A DNA stretch of 64,000 bases from Malania oleifera (lineage: Eukaryota; Streptophyta; Magnoliopsida; Santalales; Ximeniaceae), in the NCBI RefSeq assembly GCF_029873635.1, contig NC_080424.1:1638501-1702500 (forward strand). The letters are read 5' to 3'. Below are positions 56,283-64,000 of the stretch, one piece after another. A model generated the notes under the pieces. That model searched no databases and had not been told where the DNA came from. It was given only the letters and a program-made list of their open reading frames with translations. Position 1 is the stretch's first letter. Each line of letters starts with the position of its first letter. The position numbers were made by a program, and so were the translations under genes.

Positions 56283-57781
56283 TGTCACGCCCCAAACCCG
56301 CAGATGGGTCCCAGGTGTGAATATAGTAACCTAACCTGTCTTTGTATCAATTAAACATACATGATACAATACTGAATGAGGGTCCGACCACGTTGGGTAC
56401 ACGTAAACTCTATACACATTCACATACATATCCATACTCATCAAATACGCAGTGGAAAATGTTATTTCTATACATACATCATACCATATCAGAGTCTATA
56501 CATAACTAGAATATACATTCCTAAAATTACAGTACATACTCTGGGTGTCTACAAAATCCATCAATGACAACCCGGTTACAAAACTTGTACTTACACAGGT
56601 ATTAAACACAGCTAACCGACGCCCCCGCTTCCGGACGCTAGGATGCTAGTTTCGGCTACCCGAAGGACCTGAAAAATATTTGTATATTCGGGATGAGACA
56701 CCTCTCAGTAAAGAAGAAAGCAAGTTATATCAGTATGTGGCATACGAGTGTTATTTCGGCGAAAAATATAACACAATACAATACATTACAATGCAGTTCA
56801 ATATAGTTCAATACTTTTCACAAATCCGTTCCAGTACATACGATACCAAACATACAGTTAGTGTCGTCACACTCAAGCACCCAATACCCTGCAATAACTG
56901 AAGCCTCACAACAATATCATTGCTAGTACGGTGTAGCTCATACCCATAGGTGACCAGTCGGAAAAACGGGCGATATTTCACACCCTCGAATATAGAGCTG
57001 GACACTCTCGCCCATGGTTAGCCGAGACATGGCGTCAGTGTATGGTAATTAGCCGCCCCTAGCTGATTTACAAAGCCTGAAACAATTTTGGAACTCATGT
57101 CCCTATACTCATCAGTATACGGTAATTAGCCACCCCTAACTGTTTTTACAAAACCCGAAACATTTTACATACAATAGTTCATTCCACACTTATTTGAGTA
57201 TACAAAAAATCATATCATTTTTCAATTCAATAATACAGTTTAATACAAATATGGGTACGATCATCTCAATACTACAAATTTTAATACAACATACGATTTC
57301 TCCAACAAAATAAAGATGATACCCAAAACCCCTAAATTTTCTCGAAAACTGTAATTCAAAAAATCCCACATTTTTCCCCGATAGATTTTTCCAAATAAGT
57401 AATCAAAACATACATACAATCGTAAACTACAGGTTTACCGATTCCAATTTCAAAAATAAACTAATACAAACAGAATCCCTTTACCTTTCTCGAATACCAA
57501 AATACGAACTCTACGACTCCAAAACTATGAACCGAGACACCAAAACCTAAACATCCAAGAACTATACTTCACTACAATTCTTACTACTACATATAAGCCA
57601 AAACGAAACTAAAATCGGACCCTTACCTCGATTTTGGGTCAAAACCCGAAAATTCTTGAAACGACTTTCTGATTCGCTAAAAACATAGAGATTCCTCCCC
57701 TGATCCATGCAGTAACGTCAGATCGACAAATTAGGTGACGAACAACGAAGAATCGAAGAGAAATAGAGAGATCCTGCTAGT

Positions 57782-57782
<1 letters not shown>

Positions 57783-57850
<68 letters not shown>
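57783..57850. repeat. (GA)n microsatellite, ~34 units
   Basis: An almost pure 68-bp AG tract within the gypsy LTR, the longest in the window together with the tract at 58040-58091. Confidence 0.97.
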
Positions 57851-57854
<4 letters not shown>

Positions 57855-58036
57855 TTTTAGCTTACTTAGCCATGAAGTAATGAAATAGGATATTTATAGC
57901 CCCTTTGACCCGACCAACCACGTTGACAAGATGGCGCCTTCGTCGATGAATTATCCATACATTTCGTCGATGAATCGGCTCCTTCGGCGACGAACCCTAT
58001 TCCGATATTTTACAACAAGTTCAGTATCTCTTCGTC

Positions 58037-58039
<3 letters not shown>

Positions 58040-58091
<52 letters not shown>
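58040..58091. repeat. (GA)n microsatellite, ~26 units
   Basis: Second AG tract in the same LTR, starting directly after TTCGTCGACG. Confidence 0.97.
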
Positions 58092-58096
<5 letters not shown>

Positions 58097-58359
58097 AGTT
58101 TATAAAATAAAACCTAACTTAGCCTTTAAGTAATCAAAATAAATATCTCTTCAAAGATATTTATATATAAATATCTCAAAATATCTCCTTTCAATATATC
58201 TTCTCCAAAATATCGCCTCCAAAATATCTCTTTATTTATTTGTTTATTTATTTATTTTATTTTTTTGGGTTGGGTTACTACAATCTCTCCTCCTTATAAG
58301 AATTTCGTCCCCGAAATTCTCCAACTGATACTAAACATACTCTACCTTACGTCGGAGAC

Positions 58360-59300
58360 CTACAGAAGAGTTGGTAGCCACCCACAAAGCAGCTCCGGCC
58401 CGAATTTATTATCTACCCTCACTTATGGCGGAGGAATACTGTGGTTACAATGCGATGCTTCGGAATATTGCATTTGTTGTAAATCTACTAGCAAAATATA
58501 GCTATGCTCCTACTTGGCGACACTGGAATGTAATTAAGCACATTTTACGCTATTTGCGAGAAAAAACTATTATATCTTGGAAATCAACAAAGCAAATGGT
58601 TATAACAACATGCTCAAATCATTATGAAATACTAACTATCCATTAAACTAGTAGAGAATGTGCGTGATTCAGATAAATGATTTCTCATATCTAAGCAAAT
58701 TGTGGCCTTCAATCAATCAAGGGTATTCCAATAATTTTATATGAAGATGACGTTGCATGTAGAGCTCAACTAAGAGGAAGATACATAAAGGGTGACATAA
58801 TGATGTATATTTCTCTAAAATTCTTCTATACACATGAACTCCAGAAGAATGGTGATGTTCAGCAGATTCAATCAAGTGATAATCTAACAGATTTGTTCAT
58901 TAAAGCTTTGCCTACTACAACATTTAAGAAATTAGCTCATCTTATCGTAATGAGACATCTTAAAAATCTTAACAGAAGAAGTTAATATATGGATAACGTC
59001 TAAGGGGGAGTATTATGAAAACCATAAATATTAATGACTGTCACCCATTCATTTTCCACCTTCATAAATTATGTCCCTTCATTTTTCACCAACATAAATT
59101 ATGTACTATCCTTATTGTCCTATAAAAGGGCTCTCTCTCCCTATCATTTTGATATAAACACATTAGGCTCGAAGTATGTATGCTAATATAAAAGATGAGA
59201 GAAGAAGAAATATATTTTGTACGAGGTCAATTTCAAATCATCTTGTAATTTTTTTTGAAATAATAAAATTTTTGATCTTATCCACCCGTGGAATAGATTT
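58360..59300 (+). mobile_element. Ty1-copia 3' end remnant (RNase H, PPT, LTR start)
   Basis: Frame pieces read NIAFVVNLLAKYSYAPTWRHWNVIKHILRYLRE (in parts), ISWKSTKQMVITTCSNHYEIL, DVACRAQLRGRYIKG-like, FFYTHELQKNGDVQQIQSS, LTDLFIKALPTTTFKKLAHLI and MRHLKNL. After the stop comes a polypurine tract AAGGGGGAG at about 59003-59011, then an LTR beginning near 59012 of unclear extent (a TATA-like CCTATAAAAGG near 59130). It is the same copia family as the RNase H piece inside the element at 39.8-40.4 kb. An internal deletion joins LRYLRE to TIISWKS. Confidence 0.8.
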
Positions 59301-59438
59301 AGTCGAACCATGTAAATTTCTGTTTCATTTCTATTTGTTTTTTTTTTTTTTGTATCTTTTATAGCACTCATAATTTTTTGAAAGGATGGAGCATAATGTA
59401 AATTTCCCCTTGCGAGATTTGTCCGTACAGTTTAGTCT

Positions 59439-59448
59439 GCCACGTGTC
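59439..59448 (+). promoter_or_regulatory. ABRE/G-box-like element upstream of the coiled-coil gene
   Basis: GCCACGTGTC, with the CACGTG core at 59441-59446, lies about 150 bp upstream of the start codon at 59595. This is the canonical plant ABRE/G-box form bound by bZIP factors. Function is inferred only. Confidence 0.5.
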
Positions 59449-59594
59449 AGATTCCCTGATTTCAACTGCAGCAAAGTCCTTCCTCAATTTTCCCTCCATT
59501 TATTTCCGTTTCTTCTTTGATTTGTTTCGCATCTGTTCCCAAACCACTCCGCAGTCCTCCCTCTCCTTCTCTCTCTGAATCGAAGGCAGCAAAG

Positions 59595-59893
59595 ATGGAG
59601 GCATACTTGCAATACATGAAGACTCTGCGCTCTCAGATGAACGGTACTTCTCTCTCTCTCTCTCTCTCTCTCGCTCGCTCTCTCTGAACTAGCGACTGCG
59701 CGTTCAATTCCAGTGAAGTTAATTGTAGGAACCGTGTGCTGTTCCGATAAACGATTCGCATTTCTATCATATAATTTTGGTTTTTCTGGGTAATTGATAT
59801 GCGCAGATGTGGAGGATCAAGCTGCCAAGATCTCAGCCGAAGAGCAAATGCTCATCACTACCATTCGTACCGTCGACAATGATCTCGACTCAG
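59595..59893 (+). CDS. Small coiled-coil protein, first two exons only
   Basis: Exon 1 is 59595-59643 and exon 2 is 59807-59893, both with GT-AG borders (donors GTACTT and GTTCAT), joined in phase 1. The protein begins MEAYLQYMKTLRSQMNDVED and continues QAAKISAEEQMLITTIRTVDNDLDS, a charged, helix-prone, leucine/isoleucine-spaced sequence suggesting a coiled coil. I recognise the N-terminus as plant-like but cannot name a function. The rest of the gene is not seen: a CT/AT microsatellite starts about 30 bp into intron 2 and a gypsy element occupies 60456 to the window end. The gene therefore has either a very long intron or is cut. Confidence 0.7.
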
Positions 59894-59921
59894 GTTCATC
59901 GACAATGGCTTCCTGAATTCA

Positions 59922-59927
59922 TCTCTC

Positions 59928-59990
<63 letters not shown>

Positions 59991-60012
59991 ATATATATAT
60001 ATATATATATAT
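59922..60012. repeat. Compound (CT)n-(AT)n microsatellite
   Basis: A long CT tract (about 59922-59988) runs into an AT tract (about 59991-60012). It begins about 28 bp after the donor of exon 2 and could contribute polypyrimidine length to the intron. A further CT tract lies at 59648-59672 just after the exon 1 donor. Confidence 0.95.
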
Positions 60013-60455
60013 CGCACACAGGGCTGATTAGTTTTTCAGTACGATTTGTGAAATACGACGAGTGACGTCTTATCCAGGCTCCGCTAATGACTAATTTTAA
60101 AAATTGAATATTATATTTTACTTAGTCCAGATAAGCGAGTTTTTGTTGATTTAGCTTCATTAATTCCCTAGAGTTCAGAATCTACACGCTTACGATAATT
60201 TTTTGCCCGCTGCTGGGCTTAGATATGTGTTGTATTCGGAACTGCATAAATCGGCAAGGTAGTCCAAAGTTTCCAAGTGTTTCTGTTAAGGACTTTTCAA
60301 ATTGGTTAAGGAATTTTGAAATCTAAGGTTGAAGTACGTTTTTGTTTGGATTTTCCGTCAGCACTATGGCCGCATTTTACTATGTTTCTGTTAATAATTA
60401 AGAATGATTTAGTTTAAGTTTTGCTAGGTGCTTGATGCGTCAATTTCATGCTTTG
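60013..60455 (+). other. Intron sequence between the microsatellite and the gypsy LTR
   Basis: No exon continuing the coiled-coil frame and no repeat recognised. Confidence 0.5.
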
Positions 60456-60976
60456 TGTCACGGTCCGCCTCTTTTCACACCGTTGTGAAGGGCCGGGCGG
60501 CGCTAGTTAAAGCACTCTTGCTTAACTAGCCAGCCTATCGTTTACCAACATTCATCCACGAAACACTTTCATTAACATTCAATAAGATAGCAGCGGAAAT
60601 AATAATCAATTCATGAAAGCCGCGGCAACCAAGCAGTAAACATTGAAGCAAACGTAATTCATTAACAAATCCTCCGTTGACATGTTGTATTTAGCGAGGG
60701 AGACAAGTAGGTTAAGCACGTTGACAATTGCTAGTGAGTTTTACAATGATTGATGAACACTCACCCTCACCTAAAGAGGTTTTTATGTAATTATCATCCT
60801 GGTACTAGGAAACATCAAAGTGACCGAGGAGTCATACTGCCTTATTTGGCTTACAAAGACTCTACTAGCAGAAATTAACCCTACACTAGTATTTACATGA
60901 TGGAAACCCATCCTAAGCACACGAGATAAGCGGTCACAGGCAAGCATAATGCCCTGAACAAGCTTAGCTCGTGACA
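60456..60976 (-). repeat. Gypsy 3' LTR
   Basis: 521 bp bounded by the short inverted repeat TGTCACG / CGTGACA. The outside 5 bp at 60451-60455 is CTTTG; its partner is beyond the window. Confidence 0.85.
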
Positions 60977-60984
60977 TTCTCCCC

Positions 60985-61190
60985 CACTTATGCGGTCGAC
61001 GTCCTCGTAGACTTTTGGCGGTAGGTACACTTCAAATTTGTCCACGAACGGTTGAATATCTTCCGCAGAAATCCAGCTGATTTCTTTGTCATCAAGGCAC
61101 TTCCACTTCACTAGGAACTTCTGCCGCTTCTTCCTTGAGGATATGAACTTTCTTTCTGCAAGGATCTCTTCAACTTAATGTCTATCAAGT
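60985..61190 (-). pseudogene. Chromodomain and C-terminal end of gypsy integrase
   Basis: Minus strand reads ILAERKFISSRKKRQKFLVKWKC-like text (ERKFISSRKK, FLVKWKCLDDKEISW) and SAEDIQPFVDKFEVYLPPK, the fold of a chromodomain (K-W-K-G...E/S-W...). It is separated from the 720-codon ORF by stops at 61304 and in 61195-61300. Chromodomains direct chromovirus integration to heterochromatin marks in known cases. Confidence 0.8.
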
Positions 61191-61303
61191 TGCACTATCT
61201 TCAACTCTGTGCTGTTTGACTGACTCCTACTCAGGTTGTTGGTGTTGGTGTTGAATGGCTTGAGGCAGCTGACATGAAACTGCGGTCTTCTCTCCTGATC
61301 TGC

Positions 61304-63466
61304 TCATTTCTTCATCTGCTTAGAAGCTTTCTCCAGATAGGCTTGGGTAAAGTCTGCATTCTGTCTCCCTTCACTGGTGAAGATGTACGCCCTAGGACTC
61401 TTTCGTCTGTATGGCTCGCCCACTGTGTGAGGTAACAGTGGCAGCTGGCCTGTAACAAGCTCAAAAGGGCTCTTGTTGGTTGTTGAGCGCCTTTGGGCGT
61501 TGCCACAGAACGGAGCCACATCAAGTAGTTGCACGCCATTCTTCTGGTTGTCGTTGACAAAATGGCACAAGTACTTATCTAACAGCTCTCTGAATCTCTT
61601 CATCTGTTCGTCTGTCTGTCGATGATAACTTGAAGAGATGTTAAGGTGTGACTTGAATATCCTGAAAAACTCTGTTAAGAAGTTGTCAGTGAACATTAAA
61701 TCTTGGTCACAAATAATAACTTGGGGAACACCCCAATATCTCACAATAGTCACAAGGAACAATTGTGTCGTCCCCTCTGCCGAACAGTACTTTGGTGCGG
61801 CCATGAAAGTACCATACTTCTTCCGCTCCCCCTTGTCTTGTTGGCAAGTGAGACAAGTTTTGGTATAATCAACCACATCATCTCGCGGGTGCGGCCAATA
61901 ATACCTCCCCAGTAGTCCTGTCATTGGAGTCATTCTCCGCGAATACCCCTTAACGAACTTCCTGCAAAGTTTAGTAAGGCCAAGAAAGGAACGCAACTCC
62001 TTCACTGTCGTGGGGATCTTCCGTTCTTGAATCATCCTTACCTTCTCCATACCCCTCCGGATACGACCTTGTTCAACGACTTGACCAAGGAATTTGTTGC
62101 TCCGCCGAGCGAAAGAGAAATTCTCCTTCTTCAAATCCAGATTGTTTCCCCTCAGCCTGTTGAACACCTTCCGTAGATGCTCTTCAGGTTTCCTCTGAAA
62201 CGACACCGATGCTCCCAACGGTGTTTTGGAAGGGCGAACACATCCCGCTTCCACTTCATCAAGCTGTTTCCCCAACTCTACTATCTCAAGAGGCGCAATC
62301 CAACATGGGCCTTTAGCAGGTGGTTTCACTCTTGATAACAACTCGATCTCTTGCTCCATAGTTCGTCGTGAAGGCAAATTGTGAGGCAGCTTATCCGACA
62401 ACACCTCCTTATACTCATCCAACACCGCTTGGATGGTCGTAGGCTCCAACTCTTGGCCTACTTCTTTGTTTACCACCACCGTGGCTAGACGTGTCTGCTC
62501 ACCCTGACCCAATCCTTCATTGAGTTGTATGGCTGAAAGGGACTTCCCGTCGTCTCCTTTCATTGCAACGACTTGTACCATGCACGAGTGATCTCCCATC
62601 AGACACAGGGAACCAGTCGAAGGCATCAGCACTGCCCTCGTCCCCATTAGGAACTCCATTCCTAGAATAACTGGATAGTCATCCAATGACACCGCTGTGA
62701 AATTCGCATGACCTTCCCACTGTCCAAGCTTTATAGCCACTTGCTTGGCTACTCCCAGAGTAGGCTGGGCTACAGAGTTAACTGCTTTCATGCGTCCTGT
62801 ATCCTTCTCTAAGAATAAGTTGAGTCTCCCTGCTTCCAACTGCGAAACAAAATTATGAGTAGCTCCCGAATTCACCATAGCGCGAGTACTCTTCCCATTT
62901 ATCCTCAAGTCCGCAAACATTAACCCTTTTGCTTGTGTAACTTTCGGTGTTTTTGCCTGCTTTTCCAATGCGTTCACCAACCGCACTGAACCCACCCTCG
63001 GGGCATCATCCTCTTCCCTATCATCTTCCACTGCCTGTTCTGCAATAGTAGCCTGTAAAGCATTAAGTGATGCTTTGTGAGGGCACTCAAAAACTCTATG
63101 AGGACCTCGACACAAGAAACACTCGAGTTTACTCTTCCCCTTTCCATTGGGTGTGTTGAACCCTTGAGACGACGAAGCTTCCTTTGAGGTTGATGATTTA
63201 TAGTCAGCTCCTCCACTCTTGGGTTTGCCATTCTTGAAAAACTTTCCACTATTTCCCTCTTCGCCAAACCGTTTGGACGAAGCGGTCTCATCACCAGCGT
63301 AGTCCATCAAGCGTTCTGCAGCCGCTTGTGCAGTTGACAAGTCTTGAACCCTTTGCCTATGAAGTTCAGTTCTTGCCCACGGTTTCATCCCCTCAAGAAA
63401 ATAGAACAACTTGTCCTTCTCCGACATATCCCAAATATCCCACATTAAAGCAGAAAATTGTTTCAC
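61304..63466 (-). CDS. Condensed gypsy gag-pol ORF, 720 codons
   Basis: The open frame has gag C-terminus (residues 1-110), one zinc knuckle CFLCRGPHRVFEC at 116-128, a retropepsin-like domain with MVNSGATHNFVS (about 197-208), where the catalytic Asp of DSGA is Asn, and VILGMEFL. At about residue 426 (SFQRKPEEHLRKVF) the frame jumps from the start of RT to after the YVDD core. At about 519 (TGLLGRYYWPH) the connection and RNase H are missing and integrase begins. At about 550 part of the integrase core with its first Asp is missing. The second Asp region reads IICDQDLMFT and the expected Glu is Lys (QMKRFRELL). All joins are in frame, with no stop for 2.16 kb. It cannot be catalytically active. 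The true gag start is upstream; the first Met is internal to gag. Confidence 0.9.
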   Translation of the reverse strand: MKQFSALMWDIWDMSEKDKLFYFLEGMKPWARTELHRQRVQDLSTAQAAAERLMDYAGDETASSKRFGEEGNSGKFFKNGKPKSGGADYKSSTSKEASSSQGFNTPNGKGKSKLECFLCRGPHRVFECPHKASLNALQATIAEQAVEDDREEDDAPRVGSVRLVNALEKQAKTPKVTQAKGLMFADLRINGKSTRAMVNSGATHNFVSQLEAGRLNLFLEKDTGRMKAVNSVAQPTLGVAKQVAIKLGQWEGHANFTAVSLDDYPVILGMEFLMGTRAVLMPSTGSLCLMGDHSCMVQVVAMKGDDGKSLSAIQLNEGLGQGEQTRLATVVVNKEVGQELEPTTIQAVLDEYKEVLSDKLPHNLPSRRTMEQEIELLSRVKPPAKGPCWIAPLEIVELGKQLDEVEAGCVRPSKTPLGASVSFQRKPEEHLRKVFNRLRGNNLDLKKENFSFARRSNKFLGQVVEQGRIRRGMEKVRMIQERKIPTTVKELRSFLGLTKLCRKFVKGYSRRMTPMTGLLGRYYWPHPRDDVVDYTKTCLTCQQDKGERKKYGTFMAAPKYCSAEGTTQLFLVTIVRYWGVPQVIICDQDLMFTDNFLTEFFRIFKSHLNISSSYHRQTDEQMKRFRELLDKYLCHFVNDNQKNGVQLLDVAPFCGNAQRRSTTNKSPFELVTGQLPLLPHTVGEPYRRKSPRAYIFTSEGRQNADFTQAYLEKASKQMKK

Positions 63467-63519
63467 ATATTCGCTGATTGACCCCGTATGCTTGAGATCT
63501 CTCAGTTTTCTTCTTGCAT

Positions 63520-63997
63520 TATACTCAACGTTCTCAGGAAAGAATTAGGCCTTGAGCTCTCTCCTCAAGTCTGCCCAACTATCAATTACACAGTTTCCAT
63601 TTTCAATTTCTCTATACTTGGTACGCTACCACAGTTTGGCATCACCAACCAAGTACATGGTCGCAGTATCCACCTTTGCCTGTTTTGAGACCATCCTCAC
63701 AACGCAAAAGTACTGCTCCACATCAAACAAGAAGTTCTCTAACTCCTTGGCATCTCGGGCACCCCCATACGTCCTGGGTTCTGGCACCTTGGTTTTGCTA
63801 ACTCTCGGAGTGTTGGAGTTCCCCATAGCAAGAACCATCACATTCATCTTTGCATCCAGATCTGCCATCCGGGCTTGCAAAGTTTCCACAGTGTGGCGAA
63901 AGTCCTCTGACATGTCGCCTATCAAACCTGCTTGATGTTTTTGTGATCCCATCACTTCATTAACAAGTTCTCTCATCTGGGCCACCTCCGCAGCCAT
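63520..63997 (-). pseudogene. Gypsy gag N-terminal part
   Basis: An open frame from 63997 reads MAAEVAQMRELVNEVMG, a coiled stretch DFRHTVETLQARMADLDAKM, then VPEPRTYGGARDAKELENFLFDVEQYF and ATMYLVGDAKLW, a typical gypsy gag. It is stopped by TAG near 63626 and again by TAA near 63547, after which the frame continues into the 720-codon ORF (FFPENVEYNARRKLRDLKHTGSI). So gag is split by two stop codons. Confidence 0.88.
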
Positions 63998-64000
63998 AGT

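Larger units (their letters stand above)
56283..58276 (-). mobile_element. Gypsy-type LTR (~2 kb) with GA tracts and a polypurine tract
   Basis: On the minus strand it begins TGTAGTAACCC (at 58276) and ends GGGGCGTGACA (at 56283), so the ends are TG...CA. Immediately outside the 5' end, on the minus strand, are GGGGACGAAATTC and GGAGGAGAGAT, the usual end of a gypsy pol ORF and polypurine tract before a 3' LTR. The internal region is cut off after about 60 bp by copia sequence. Two long GA tracts and repeated TTCGTCGATGAA palindromes are inside. Confidence 0.65.
60456..64000 (-). mobile_element. Ty3/gypsy chromovirus, internally condensed, runs off the window
   Basis: The 3' LTR is 60456-60976 and starts (minus strand) TGTCACGAGC, ending GGACCGTGACA. 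It is preceded by a polypurine tract, AAGTGGGGGAGAATG on the minus strand (60977-60991). Upstream on that strand follow a chromodomain, a 720-codon gag-pol frame and a gag N-terminus that reaches the window end. The 5' LTR lies beyond 64000. It is inserted downstream of coiled-coil exon 2, in opposite orientation. Confidence 0.9.

Noticed and set aside
57783-58091. CRISPR-like regular repeat array
   Set aside because: These are simple GA tracts in a plant LTR with no repeat-spacer structure.
59807-60031. Plus-strand frame containing LSLSLSLS and YIYIYI
   Set aside because: It is a different frame over exon 2 and the CT/AT microsatellite.

Overview
This window is nuclear DNA from a seed plant, most likely a woody core eudicot. 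The evidence is AT-rich sequence, GT-AG introns, plant-type RTE, L1, copia and chromovirus retroelements, tRNA-derived SINEs, and three genes whose exons read as plant proteins. I cannot name the species.

Layout: (1) 1-11.3 kb is retroelement debris: a degraded L1-type LINE, RTE-clade LINE copies, and a copia remnant on the minus strand that itself carries a foldback/hAT-like insertion and an LTR-like insertion. (2) 11.3-16.8 kb (+) holds the seven C-terminal exons of a DEAD-box RNA helicase of the RH10/DDX47/Rrp3 group; the exons for the first RecA domain are not in the window. (3) 16.8-20.5 kb is AT-rich intergenic DNA with SINE-like remnants and microsatellites. (4) 20.5-29.9 kb (-) is a complete five-exon gene for a 183-residue DUF2062 membrane protein; its last intron carries an RTE copy and a non-coding LTR element. 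(5) 30.1-31.0 kb is a promoter-side region followed by a SINE with target-site duplications. (6) 32.5-53.4 kb (-) is a complete nine-exon glycerophosphodiester phosphodiesterase gene of GDPD4 type (328 residues) stretched over 21 kb; its introns hold a full-length decayed copia, two short-LTR (73-bp) TRIM-like elements, LINE fragments and RTE copies. (7) 55.1-59.3 kb is a cluster of gypsy-type LTRs with long GA tracts plus a copia 3' end. (8) 59.6-59.9 kb (+) is the first two exons of a small coiled-coil protein gene. (9) 60.5-64.0 kb (-) is a chromovirus (Ty3/gypsy) whose 720-codon ORF is open although the reverse transcriptase core, RNase H and part of the integrase have been cut out.

The host genes do not form a pathway or operon: one is a ribosome-biogenesis helicase, one an uncharacterised membrane protein, one a lipid-head-group hydrolase and one an unknown coiled-coil protein. 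Exon boundaries were set by eye from reading-frame continuity, GT-AG sites and family resemblance; summed exon lengths give uninterrupted frames for all three larger gene models. The most unusual items are the short-LTR element that contains a piece of copia RNase H (39.77-40.46 kb), the condensed chromovirus ORF, the RTE/L1 chimera at 46.6-46.9 kb, and an isolated 32-bp-arm hairpin at 3.08-3.16 kb.
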